Of a DNA stretch of 64,000 nucleotides, positions 8,645-17,256 are shown piece by piece (the first letter of the stretch is position 1; every line of letters starts with the position of its first letter). The position numbers and the translations under genes were made by a program. Below the pieces are notes generated by a model. That model was given only the letters and a program-made list of their open reading frames with translations, did not search any database and was not told the origin of the DNA. Source of the stretch: Cohnella herbarum (lineage in GTDB: Bacteria > Bacillota > Bacilli > Paenibacillales > Paenibacillaceae); the NCBI RefSeq assembly GCF_012849095.1, contig NZ_CP051680.1:3498501-3562500 (forward strand), written 5' to 3'.

Positions 8645-10674
8645 AATTCCTCCTGCAACGCGAGCTCAATCATGACGATTCCCCTGCCGGGTACGTATAA
8701 GCTGAATTCCGAGCCTCGCGGATGGACCGGAATTCCGGGGAAATCGGTTAAGACGGTTATCTTGTCGATAGGACGACCCGCATCAAGATGCGCCGATTTG
8801 TAATTGATATGCAGATTGGAGATGAGGACTCGCCAGCGATGGGGAGCCATCTCCAGTACGGCAGCGCGAATGAACGCCTCGTTTTTCAACGCCTTGGGAA
8901 CGTTCGTCCGATCGATGATTGCCTCGACGCATTTGCTCAAGAACGCTTCGCTGACCGGACTGAAATAGAGGCTCTCGACCCAAGATATTCCCTCTTTGAT
9001 CCCGGAAGCTCGAAGCTCCTCTTGTCGTTCAAACTCTACGCTATGCTCCATCGCAAAAGCTTCTACCACTTCACCGTTTCGATCCCTTGTTACGCAGAAT
9101 AACCCGTTAACCTCGCAGCCTATCCGCCACTCGGCGATTGTCTCGATCCGGGAAAAACGCTCCGTCATCCTGCCGATCAGAACCGACGAACCGTTCCGAT
9201 AAGCTAGTACGCTTTGCAATTCATCATCGGGCAATAGATGCAACAGAGTAACGAGAATCGGTCCATCCGTTTCGGGAATATCCATCACGTTTACGATCGT
9301 ATGGAGAGGAGCGCCCCGGGAGATCAATTCCGTCATATATTTGTGAACGGGCCAGTGACGGGTAACGGCATAATCCTCCAAAGATCGGTGGAGCAGCCGA
9401 TCGGACCACACCATACGAACACCGGCAGTCTGACGGGGCTCCCCGTCGAACGCCCCATCCCACCGCTTGGCTATCCAATGCCATCCATCCCGGCTAATGC
9501 CGTCTCCAAGGCAAGCCATAAAACCTCCGGAACAGCGGCTTGTCCCCGACGAATCTTGCAAATACAGGTTGGCCAAAGAATAAATATCCCTTTCCAGCAC
9601 GGTCGGCGCATGGCTAAGGGCATCCCATTGCTCGTTCGTATCTTGGATCGCGTTCAAGCAGATCAGCTTCTGATCCGGCACATAAGCTTTAATGGATAAC
9701 AGCATCGCCGCGAATTCCGCACCCGGCTCGTATTCCGTTTCTCCAGCGCCGGCGGAGAGCGATGCTCCGACGGTTTCGACGACAAAGCCGTCGATCCCCG
9801 ATTTCGCAAGCCGGCGATAATCGACGCCGTAGCGATATACGGCTTCAAAAGGATCTCGGGTCCAAGCCGTGTTCAGGAAAGCCTTTTTCCCTTCCTTGCG
9901 TATGGCTAACATGATTTTGTCCCATAGGCGTCCCCATCGTTCGCAATGAAATCGAATCCATTCGAGACGCCTGTTATTCCAGATCCAATCGGCACGCCGT
10001 TCCATGTCTAGCGGATTTCCGTCGCAACGAACCTCTAATCCTGTATGGAGTTCGACTCCGGTAGCCGCGATGAACTGCTCGACCATATCATCCGAGTAAT
10101 CCGTCTCCGCCAGGCTAAGCCGCGGACTTGTGTATCCGTCTGCGCCATGATAACCGTCAAAACCATAATCCGACATCACTTTTATCAGATCTTGAACGAA
10201 CGCGTCTTCATACCATCTTCCATCCTTAAAGCGCTTAAGCGGATTGATCGCCGGGAAGGCTTCTCCCGTCTTCCTCATCTCGTATAGTTCCGGATGAGCG
10301 GCGCACCATTCGCCTGCCCGCAACGTATCTCCGACATGAAATTGATAAATATCGAAGAAGCTGCAATAGACGTCGATGCCATGTTTCCGCAATTCCGCTA
10401 CGAGATCGCGGAGTTGCAGGTTGGTCCACTCTTGTCTATCGTGCAGCTTGCCGTAAGGGCGCGCTCCGTATGAGCATGCTTCCATCGGCAACTGCCACTC
10501 CGTATCCATGCCTTTATGCGCGTGAACGAAGTCGGGCGTATACAAGAGGAGGAAAATACTCTCCGGGATGAACCCCACAGTATCTAAATAGGCGGCAACG
10601 CCGTAATCGCTTTCCCGATTATCGAACCCGATTAATTCAATCCAGATCCATTTTTCATAACTCGCGGCTTTCAT
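8641..10674 (-). CDS. Unrecognised protein, probably a TIM-barrel glycoside hydrolase-like enzyme
   Basis: 677 residues, no signal peptide or membrane segment. I do not recognise the family. Features that resemble TIM-barrel glycosidases are a strand-plus-acid pattern at YGFDGYHGADGY (about residues 170-181), VEWIRF-like helices, KKAFLNTAW and GIDGFVVETVG near the middle, and a beta-rich C-terminal third. Its place between the permeases and the alpha-galactosidase, with an ATGA overlap to the latter, supports a role in breaking down the imported glycan. The catalytic residues and bond specificity are unknown. ATG at 10674 follows AGAGGTG. Confidence 0.6.
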   Translation of the reverse strand: MKAASYEKWIWIELIGFDNRESDYGVAAYLDTVGFIPESIFLLLYTPDFVHAHKGMDTEWQLPMEACSYGARPYGKLHDRQEWTNLQLRDLVAELRKHGIDVYCSFFDIYQFHVGDTLRAGEWCAAHPELYEMRKTGEAFPAINPLKRFKDGRWYEDAFVQDLIKVMSDYGFDGYHGADGYTSPRLSLAETDYSDDMVEQFIAATGVELHTGLEVRCDGNPLDMERRADWIWNNRRLEWIRFHCERWGRLWDKIMLAIRKEGKKAFLNTAWTRDPFEAVYRYGVDYRRLAKSGIDGFVVETVGASLSAGAGETEYEPGAEFAAMLLSIKAYVPDQKLICLNAIQDTNEQWDALSHAPTVLERDIYSLANLYLQDSSGTSRCSGGFMACLGDGISRDGWHWIAKRWDGAFDGEPRQTAGVRMVWSDRLLHRSLEDYAVTRHWPVHKYMTELISRGAPLHTIVNVMDIPETDGPILVTLLHLLPDDELQSVLAYRNGSSVLIGRMTERFSRIETIAEWRIGCEVNGLFCVTRDRNGEVVEAFAMEHSVEFERQEELRASGIKEGISWVESLYFSPVSEAFLSKCVEAIIDRTNVPKALKNEAFIRAAVLEMAPHRWRVLISNLHINYKSAHLDAGRPIDKITVLTDFPGIPVHPRGSEFSLYVPGRGIVMIELALQEEL

Positions 10675-10702
10675 CTCGCACCTCTTATCAATGGAATTAC
10701 TG

Positions 10703-11587
10703 TCATCCCTTAACGCTTCCGAGCACGATCCCTTTCACGAAAAACTTCTGCAAGAAAGGATAGACGATAAGAATCGGAAGCGCGCCTAGGAAGATTTGCG
10801 CCGCCCTCGTCGTACGCTCGGAAATTTCGAGAATTCCCGCTAGATTTTTCGGATCCATTTTCATGGGATTGCTGTTAATGACCAACAACTGCAAATAAGT
10901 AGAGAGCGGATAATTTTTCGGGAAATTCATATAGATCAGCCCGTCGAACCAAGCGTTCCAATGAAAGACCATCGTAAACAAGGATACGGTGGCCAGGACC
11001 GGATAAGACATGGGCACGTACATCTTCCGCAAGACGAGCCAATGTCCCGCCCCGTCCATGAAGGCCGATTCTTCGATCTCTTTGGGTAATCCCCGAAAGA
11101 AATTGAGCAGCAGAATGACATTGAAGACGGAAACCGCGCTCGGAATGACGAGCGCCCAGATCGTATCGATCAAACCTGTCATGCTGATTACCATATACGT
11201 TGGAATAAGGCCGCCGCTGAACAGGATCGTGAATACGAAAAACCAAGCATAATAGCTGCGAATCCTTAAATCTTTGCGTTCTTTGGAGAGCGGATAAGCG
11301 CACAGAAGCGACAGGCCCATATTGATGACAAAACCAAGGACAAGCCGCTGGAGCGTGATGCCGAACGAGCTAATGAATTCCTGCTTCTGCAAAATATACT
11401 TATAGGATGATAAGGTTAGATCGACGGGAAGCAGTTTCACCAAACCCGCCGATGCCGCAGCGCTGGAACTAAACGAGATCGACAGCACCTGAATCAACGG
11501 CAGAAGGCAAAGTAAGGAAAGCGCAACGAGGAAAGCGTAGTTTCCCGCGACGAACACTTTTCGGCCAAAGGACATCCGATGTTGCAT
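10703..11587 (-). CDS. ABC sugar transporter permease, YtcP/CarB-like
   Basis: About 294 residues with six predicted membrane segments. The cytoplasmic EAA loop, EESAFMDGAGHWLVLRKMYV, is the contact site for the ATPase. It pairs with the LplB-like permease just upstream, forming the usual heterodimer for oligosaccharide import. No ATPase gene is present in the locus. ATG at 11587 is ten bases after GAGAGG; an ATG at 11596 is possible but almost touches the ribosome site. Confidence 0.9.
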   Translation of the reverse strand: MQHRMSFGRKVFVAGNYAFLVALSLLCLLPLIQVLSISFSSSAAASAGLVKLLPVDLTLSSYKYILQKQEFISSFGITLQRLVLGFVINMGLSLLCAYPLSKERKDLRIRSYYAWFFVFTILFSGGLIPTYMVISMTGLIDTIWALVIPSAVSVFNVILLLNFFRGLPKEIEESAFMDGAGHWLVLRKMYVPMSYPVLATVSLFTMVFHWNAWFDGLIYMNFPKNYPLSTYLQLLVINSNPMKMDPKNLAGILEISERTTRAAQIFLGALPILIVYPFLQKFFVKGIVLGSVKG

Positions 11588-11604
11588 TGGAAACATTCCT
11601 CTCG

Positions 11605-12504
11605 TCAGAAAATGCGATAGTTGACCAAGCGATAAGCCAAGAAATAAGAAATCGTGATGAGGACGAACGAAACGAACGATTTGAATAATCCGATCGCCGT
11701 CGCAACGCCGAACTGCGCGTCGAGCAAACCGATACGGTAGATTAACGTGTCTAGGATATCCCCGCTTTGATACACGCTCGGACTGTATAGGTTAAAGACT
11801 TGATCGAATCCGGCATTCAGAACGTTGCCCAAACTTAACGTAGCCATCAGAACGATGACCGGTACCATTCCCGGCAGCGTGATATGCCACGCCTGTCTCG
11901 TATGATTCGCTCCGTCGACGATCGCCGCTTCGTATAAAGAGGGGTTAATTCCCGTAATGGCGGCCAGAAACACGATCGTGCTAAACCCGAACTCCTTCCA
12001 GACGTCGGAGAAAATAAGCACGGCCGGAAACCATTTGTTGCTGCCCAGGAAAAAGATCGAATCCATGCCAACCGCATTCAGAAGTTGGTTAATAATCCCT
12101 TCGGAAGGCGACAGAATATCGACGAGCACGCCGCCGAGAATAACCCAGGATAGGAAATGCGGTAAATAGATAAGCGTCTGAACTCCCCGTTTAATCAGCA
12201 CGTGCTTCAATTCGTTTAGTAGGACGGCAACTAGAATTGGTACCGCTAAGCCTAATAAAATTTTCATGGAAGCGATGAACACGGTATTGCCGAGCACTTG
12301 CCAAATATCGGGCATTTGCAGCACGTACCGAAAGTTTCCGAAGCCGATCCAATCGGAGCCGAACAAGCCGTTGATGGGAATAAATTTCTGAAAGGCGATA
12401 ACGAAGCCGACCATCGGATAGTAGCAATAGATTAATAGGATGAGCACGCCGGGTACGAGCATCAAATGCAAGGGCAGTTCGCGCTTCGTTTTCTTCATAT
12501 TCAT
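11605..12504 (-). CDS. ABC sugar transporter permease, LplB-like
   Basis: 299 residues and six predicted membrane segments. The N-terminal region LMLVPGVLILLIYCYYPM and the EAA loop YEAAIVDGANHTRQAW are typical of LplB permeases. It works with the downstream YtcP-like permease and the binding lipoprotein at 18355-20043. It starts 13 bp after the ASRT-family gene, so the two are cotranscribed. Confidence 0.9.
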   Translation of the reverse strand: MNMKKTKRELPLHLMLVPGVLILLIYCYYPMVGFVIAFQKFIPINGLFGSDWIGFGNFRYVLQMPDIWQVLGNTVFIASMKILLGLAVPILVAVLLNELKHVLIKRGVQTLIYLPHFLSWVILGGVLVDILSPSEGIINQLLNAVGMDSIFFLGSNKWFPAVLIFSDVWKEFGFSTIVFLAAITGINPSLYEAAIVDGANHTRQAWHITLPGMVPVIVLMATLSLGNVLNAGFDQVFNLYSPSVYQSGDILDTLIYRIGLLDAQFGVATAIGLFKSFVSFVLITISYFLAYRLVNYRIF

Positions 12505-12517
12505 CTTGTTCAGTCCT

Positions 12518-12895
12518 TTATTCCGAGTATCCCATCATCCCGATATAAGCCAGATTGGATTGGGCGATATCCATCCTGCCGTATTGGATAATGACTTCGA
12601 TATTGCTTCTGAAACGCAGCGAATACTGGAGCTGCCTATCGAGCCGGATTCCACCGATTTCGTCCGGATGGTCCATTCGAATGCATTTGACCCGTTTGGC
12701 CGGCGAAGCGATTTTAATATTCTCGTCCGGTTCGCGATCCTCGTAATAAATATCCATGAAGATTTCCGCGTCCTCGTCGTGGCAATTCAGAATCATTATC
12801 GCTTCGTGGCCTTCGAAAATTTCTTCGTCCACTCTGCCTTTATAAGGCAAATATCCATCGACGATGTACCAGTTTTTAGCTCCCTCTTTGCTCAT
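12518..12895 (-). CDS. Anabaena sensory rhodopsin transducer (ASRT) family protein
   Basis: 125 residues. The pattern WYIVDGYLPYKG, FEGHEAIMILNCHDEDAEI, IYYEDREP, SPAKRVKCIRMD and IVIQYGRMDI-like end follows the ASRT beta-sandwich family almost block for block. There is no rhodopsin gene nearby. Outside cyanobacteria the family has been proposed to bind small molecules, including sugars, and to sit beside sugar-metabolism genes; this locus agrees with that. It could bind an intermediate of the pathway or modulate an enzyme or the transporter; this is inference. ATG at 12895 lies seven bases after AAGGAGGG; GTG at 12901 is too close to it. Confidence 0.8.
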   Translation of the reverse strand: MSKEGAKNWYIVDGYLPYKGRVDEEIFEGHEAIMILNCHDEDAEIFMDIYYEDREPDENIKIASPAKRVKCIRMDHPDEIGGIRLDRQLQYSLRFRSNIEVIIQYGRMDIAQSNLAYIGMMGYSE

Positions 12896-12907
12896 GTCCA
12901 CCCCTCC

Positions 12908-14104
12908 TTATCGAACCGAAATCGTCGCCGTTTCTTTCCAAGTTTTACTTAAATGCCTGACCAGCTTCGACATCGATTCGTATCCGGTTTCGGTTACGAG
13001 CAAACTTTCTTCGATCCGGTTCGACCCATGCGGATGTCCGAAGAGACTCACGTCCGTATTCACCGTCATTCCCGCAACGAATATCGCTTCGGAGTTCTCG
13101 TCCGGGTAAGGAGATTCGGCTTCCGCCAACCCGCAGCCGTGCAAAGGCGGGTACAGGTCGTATTCGGTGACGTTTTTTTCTTTGAAGTACGCTTTAACCG
13201 CCCGTACCACTTCGCTCTGATTAGCTCCCGCTTTTATCCGGCTTAACGCGGCATCCTCGGCTTCGACCAGAATATCGATAAATTCCTTTTGTTCCTTGCT
13301 CATCTCGCCGGCGACGAAAGGGAAATTCATCGTAGCCACGTATCCCTCGACCTGAACCGCAATAGCGGCCATAATCATGTCTCCGTCTTCTATTACTTTG
13401 CCGGATGCTCTTCCGATGATCGTATTGACCCGTTTCCCGCTTGTTAAGAGACAGAACGGAATATTCTCCGCTCCTTGTTTCGTGCATTCCCCGTATGCGA
13501 GCGACGCCAGTTCAAGCTCCGTCATGCCCGGCTTCACTTGCTCGATCATAAGCTTGTAGCCCTCGTCAGCAATCCTCGCCGCTTCTTGCAAACAGGCGAC
13601 TTCGCTTGCCGTCTTGGTCATTCTGAGCTTGAACAACAACTCGTTCGCATCCACGATTTCGATACCCTCGAAGCTGTGGGCGATGACCTTCATTAAAGGC
13701 TCCGGCATCGCATCGATGCCGACGATTCCTAACCGGCGTAAGGGTTCTTTTCCCTGTATTCCCTTGCGAATCTCGGTCAAGCTCGTATAGTGAGCTTGCG
13801 GATATTCGATCTTATCGGGCACGGTCACGCACGCGAATTCCGGAAGAAGCCGAACATCCGGCCAAGCGCTCATCTCCCGGCAGAACATTTCGCCTTCCGG
13901 AGCGGCGATCACGAAAGGCTCGCCTGTCAGAGTAACCATGACGGCTCCTCTTTCGAACAAGGGCCAGTAATTGCCCATATAACGCAAATTTTCCTTCCTG
14001 TACTCATCGCCGTAGATCAAACAGGCTTGCATCTCATGTTCTCTCATCAGAACTTTTAATTTATCGACTCTTGCGGCGAATTCTTCTTTAGGAATTTTGA
14101 ACAC
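12908..14104 (-). CDS. M24-fold protein with degenerate metal site (creatinase/ectoine-hydrolase type)
   Basis: 398 residues: creatinase-N domain (1 to about 165) and pita-bread M24 domain (about 170-390). In metal-dependent M24 aminopeptidases the ligands are Asp, Asp, His, Glu, Glu. Here the first block reads GDMIMAAIAVQVEGYVATMNF, with both Asp positions lost; the His block (LHGCGL) is kept; the first Glu position is replaced (TVNTDVS); the last Glu is kept (RIEESLLVTETG). This points to a metal-free C-N hydrolase such as creatinase, or a binding protein, not a proline peptidase. GTG at 14104 is nine bases after GGGAGG. It sits between isomerase and ASRT genes in the operon. Confidence 0.75.
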   Translation of the reverse strand: MFKIPKEEFAARVDKLKVLMREHEMQACLIYGDEYRKENLRYMGNYWPLFERGAVMVTLTGEPFVIAAPEGEMFCREMSAWPDVRLLPEFACVTVPDKIEYPQAHYTSLTEIRKGIQGKEPLRRLGIVGIDAMPEPLMKVIAHSFEGIEIVDANELLFKLRMTKTASEVACLQEAARIADEGYKLMIEQVKPGMTELELASLAYGECTKQGAENIPFCLLTSGKRVNTIIGRASGKVIEDGDMIMAAIAVQVEGYVATMNFPFVAGEMSKEQKEFIDILVEAEDAALSRIKAGANQSEVVRAVKAYFKEKNVTEYDLYPPLHGCGLAEAESPYPDENSEAIFVAGMTVNTDVSLFGHPHGSNRIEESLLVTETGYESMSKLVRHLSKTWKETATISVR

Positions 14105-14125
14105 GAAACATTACCTCCCGGGTTT

Positions 14126-15610
14126 CTAGTAAACGACTTTCCGAATTCCCATAAAATCGGCGACGTTCGAAAGCTCTTCCGTCAAATCCCCGTAGCCGAT
14201 AATGCAGTGATGGGCGAATCCCTCTTTGATTAACGCGGCAAGGAACGACTTGATCGGCGTATTGAACTTCACGACGGCGGTGATTTCTTCGCAGGGAATA
14301 TTTTGCGGAATGTGCAGCGCCTCGCCTTTTACGATAAGCATTTTGTAGCCCTCGGCATCGATGATCAGATGGCTGATCGTCACTTCTCCCGGCTTTAACG
14401 TATATTCGAAACCGAATCCCGCCCCTTGCAATCCCCATTGCTCGGGCGAACGGTTGACCTTGACCGTACTCTTGTCCGTCGCGTAATCCGTATCTGCATA
14501 TCCATGGTGAACCATAAGCAAGGCATTAAGCTCTTCGTCGTATTCGCCCCATTCCGCGTAAGCCGGAACCTGACCGCTGAGCATGTTCATCAACGTCATG
14601 ACAATTAGCCCATGGACGTCCCCTTCGGTATTCACGACGTACTTGCCTTCTTCATGCATCATCGTGTTGGCCAAGTAGGAGGTCGTACCTGTCTTCTGTT
14701 CTACGTAGTGTTGGCCCAGCAGCGTAAGCGCGTCCAGCCTGAACCTCTCCAGCGTGTTTCGAAGCGCCACGTAAAACCGGGAGGATTTATAAATATCGTC
14801 CTCGTTTAATCCGACAATATTGAACCGATCCGTCGTCTGCGCGATGATGGCTTCTACTTCTTCCTCTGTCGCTTTGCCGAACTGATCGAGCAAATGATCC
14901 ACCTGAATGGCAATGATGTTCGGTCCCAACGTCCCCTTGATCATCGTCTTATCGTATTCGAAGTCGTACATGCCTCGGAATACATGCCCGATGACGCCGA
15001 TGTTCGTGCTTTTGAGGCTTAAATAGGCTTTGTAAGCACGAATATATTTGGTCATTTCCTCGTAAGCGGCACTATCTTGGATCGAGCCCACGACGACTTT
15101 AAGATCGCGGTACCAGCCCATCTTCTTGAAAGTCGCGGCTAACTGCAGATTGGCGATTAAGGCACTATTTCTCAGAATATTCTCATAATTCGTGGCAAGA
15201 TTAATCTTGTTATTATGCTGCGTGTTGAATAAAATGACCGGAACGTGGCGGACATGCTCCAAAGCTTGGATCGCCATATAATCGGGGCAATACGTTCCGG
15301 CTACGTACACGATCAGATCGACCCGCTCGTTAGCGAGCTTCTGGCCCGCGGCCTCCGCCGCATCCAACGTATCGATTATTCCCGACCAGACGACTTCGTC
15401 CCGATTCAGGTACCGGCGTAAATGATCGTATACGCAAGTCATATCCGCCGTAACGTTGGCTTTCAAGGTGTCCGGAAACATCCGCCAGTATTCGAAAAAC
15501 CCTAACGTGATCAATCCGATCTTCAATGGTTTATCCTTGACCCTAGCGGTCAGTAAATCTCCGAAAACGTTGCCTTTCGCGGTTTCAAACGATTCTATCG
15601 TTTCAGTCAT
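14126..15610 (-). CDS. L-arabinose/L-fucose isomerase-superfamily protein
   Basis: 494 residues, near the length of AraA. TLGFFEYWRMFP at the N-terminus, VYVAGTYCPDYMAIQAL, FNTQHNN and the C-terminal FLAALIKEGFAHHCIIGYGD resemble the AraA/FucI fold, where conserved Glu and His residues hold Mn. The expected reaction is an aldose-ketose isomerisation of a sugar released by the operon hydrolases, but divergence is too great to name the sugar. ATG at 15610 overlaps the previous stop as ATGA, with AAAGGAAATGG upstream. No sugar kinase or aldolase follows in the operon, so the product must leave to another pathway. Confidence 0.75.
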   Translation of the reverse strand: MTETIESFETAKGNVFGDLLTARVKDKPLKIGLITLGFFEYWRMFPDTLKANVTADMTCVYDHLRRYLNRDEVVWSGIIDTLDAAEAAGQKLANERVDLIVYVAGTYCPDYMAIQALEHVRHVPVILFNTQHNNKINLATNYENILRNSALIANLQLAATFKKMGWYRDLKVVVGSIQDSAAYEEMTKYIRAYKAYLSLKSTNIGVIGHVFRGMYDFEYDKTMIKGTLGPNIIAIQVDHLLDQFGKATEEEVEAIIAQTTDRFNIVGLNEDDIYKSSRFYVALRNTLERFRLDALTLLGQHYVEQKTGTTSYLANTMMHEEGKYVVNTEGDVHGLIVMTLMNMLSGQVPAYAEWGEYDEELNALLMVHHGYADTDYATDKSTVKVNRSPEQWGLQGAGFGFEYTLKPGEVTISHLIIDAEGYKMLIVKGEALHIPQNIPCEEITAVVKFNTPIKSFLAALIKEGFAHHCIIGYGDLTEELSNVADFMGIRKVVY

Positions 15611-16458
15611 TGCGTTCCATTTCCTTTCAAAGCTCTATATTTTAAGCTGTTCCCCAACAAACGAACCGCGTTATCGTGGATAATATTACGAATATCCTCG
15701 TCCCCGATACCGGAGAACAGAACGCTTCCGAGCATATAATGCGGGTCGTACCAAGGGAAGTCCGTCCCGAACAGCACCTTCTCCGAGGAAGCTTCCCGTA
15801 CCATCTTCCGAACCATCCCGTTCAGGCGGCCCGTATCGCATAATTCCAAATAGACATTAGGCTGCGACTTGGCAAGCTGAATGGCGTAATCGGTCTCTCC
15901 AGGCGCAGAGTGCCCGAGCAGAAACTGAATATTCTTATAGGTGCGCGCCAATTCAGCGATCATCTGCGGAGGATTATACGCACTGTGTCCCCACGTATGG
16001 GAAAGTAGAAGCAATCCTCGTTCGTTGGCGAATTCGTAAATTTTGCGAAACTTCTCCCCCGTAAGCGGGTATTTGTGATAATCGGGAAGCAGCTTGAATC
16101 CAACGTAACCTTCCACGCCGTCGAACTCGGCCAGATCCCTTTCCAGATCATGATCATAGTGGGGATTTACGACATAGTAACCGTAAATTTTATCGGGATG
16201 TCGCTTCATGGCCTCCCGGATTTCCGAATTCCCGCCGACCGGATCGAACAACGCGCTATGCGGAGCCGAAATAATCCATTCTATATTTTCCCGTTCCATT
16301 GTCCGAATCATCGTCTCCAGCTTCGCTTCGGGCAGATAGGTGCCGTAGAAAGCTCCCATGTGCGTATGCATGTCTATCATGGACACGCTCGACAATTTCC
16401 CGGTCTCCGCGAACTCCCTGGCCAATTGCGACTTATTCGTCATTGTCCGTAGGCTCAT
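15607..16458 (-). CDS. Amidohydrolase-2 family metal-dependent hydrolase
   Basis: 283 residues, a TIM barrel. Metal and active-site residues visible: IDMHTHMG (HxH), SHTWGHS, LGHSAPG and FGTDFPWYDP. The family hydrolyses lactones or decarboxylates small acids. Here a sugar-lactone or related substrate is plausible because of the phosphotriesterase-like gene two places upstream. Its ATG at 16458 overlaps the stop of the sister gene as ATGA behind GAGGTG. Cytoplasmic. Confidence 0.8.
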   Translation of the reverse strand: MSLRTMTNKSQLAREFAETGKLSSVSMIDMHTHMGAFYGTYLPEAKLETMIRTMERENIEWIISAPHSALFDPVGGNSEIREAMKRHPDKIYGYYVVNPHYDHDLERDLAEFDGVEGYVGFKLLPDYHKYPLTGEKFRKIYEFANERGLLLLSHTWGHSAYNPPQMIAELARTYKNIQFLLGHSAPGETDYAIQLAKSQPNVYLELCDTGRLNGMVRKMVREASSEKVLFGTDFPWYDPHYMLGSVLFSGIGDEDIRNIIHDNAVRLLGNSLKYRALKGNGTQ

Positions 16459-17240
16459 AATTTCACCTCGCCGAGCATTCTCTCCAGATTGACATGCGCG
16501 ATATTCTCGATGTGCTCTCTGGCAATTCCTGAACCGAGCAATGCGGCCAGCGGTCCGCCGATCGCGTTGCTAGGGAAATCCGAACCGAAGAGCAGGCGTT
16601 CCGATCCGAATTTGTCGCAAATTTCCTTGATCTCCCCGGAGGCCTGCATATCCCCCGTCTCGATATAGAAGTTTTTGTAGCTCCTGAATAAGGGGAAGGT
16701 AAGCCGGGAGTGGCTCCATAAACCGTAATTATGGAGAATGACCGTCATGTTCGGATATTCCCGCAGAACGCTATAGATTCCCTGCCACCCTTCGCTTGGA
16801 GAGAGGTACAGCGGAATTCCCGCCGCGGCGATTTCGCCTAACAATTCACCCATCGCGACGGAGTTCAATTGATACCGATTACGTTCCGGATAAGCTCTGA
16901 GCAGTTTCACCCCGTTCGCCTTCATCGCCGGAAACAAATGCTCGGGCGCATATTGGCTTTCGGTGATCGGCGGCAAAATCGTCCAAGTCGGAAGCAACCG
17001 ATCCGGCGATTTGACCGTCTCGGCAACGATTGCCCGGTTCCCGTAATCCGGATCGACGTCCGCCATCGTATTGTGGCTGACTACCGCTCCGTCGATTCCG
17101 CAGAAATCAAGCGCCTCAAGCAGCTCCTCTGCATTACGAGCTTGTTCTACCTTCTCTCTCACGATAAGGTTCTCATGGTTAACCACTTCGTAATTCACCG
17201 TCTTGTAGCCGATTGAGCAGCTGCAATCCATGATTTTCAT
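16455..17240 (-). CDS. Amidohydrolase-2 family protein lacking the N-terminal HxH
   Basis: 261 residues, clearly related to the following gene: the C-terminal FGSDFPSNA block and central LHNYGLWSH block align. The N-terminal metal motif is missing: the sequence is MDCSCSIG where the sister has IDMHTHMG. Either it uses a different metal arrangement or it is a non-catalytic partner of the neighbouring enzyme. ATG at 17240 follows AGAGGTG. The overlap of its stop with the sister start suggests equimolar expression. Confidence 0.75.
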   Translation of the reverse strand: MKIMDCSCSIGYKTVNYEVVNHENLIVREKVEQARNAEELLEALDFCGIDGAVVSHNTMADVDPDYGNRAIVAETVKSPDRLLPTWTILPPITESQYAPEHLFPAMKANGVKLLRAYPERNRYQLNSVAMGELLGEIAAAGIPLYLSPSEGWQGIYSVLREYPNMTVILHNYGLWSHSRLTFPLFRSYKNFYIETGDMQASGEIKEICDKFGSERLLFGSDFPSNAIGGPLAALLGSGIAREHIENIAHVNLERMLGEVKL

Positions 17241-17256
17241 GAAGCACCTCTTGAAT

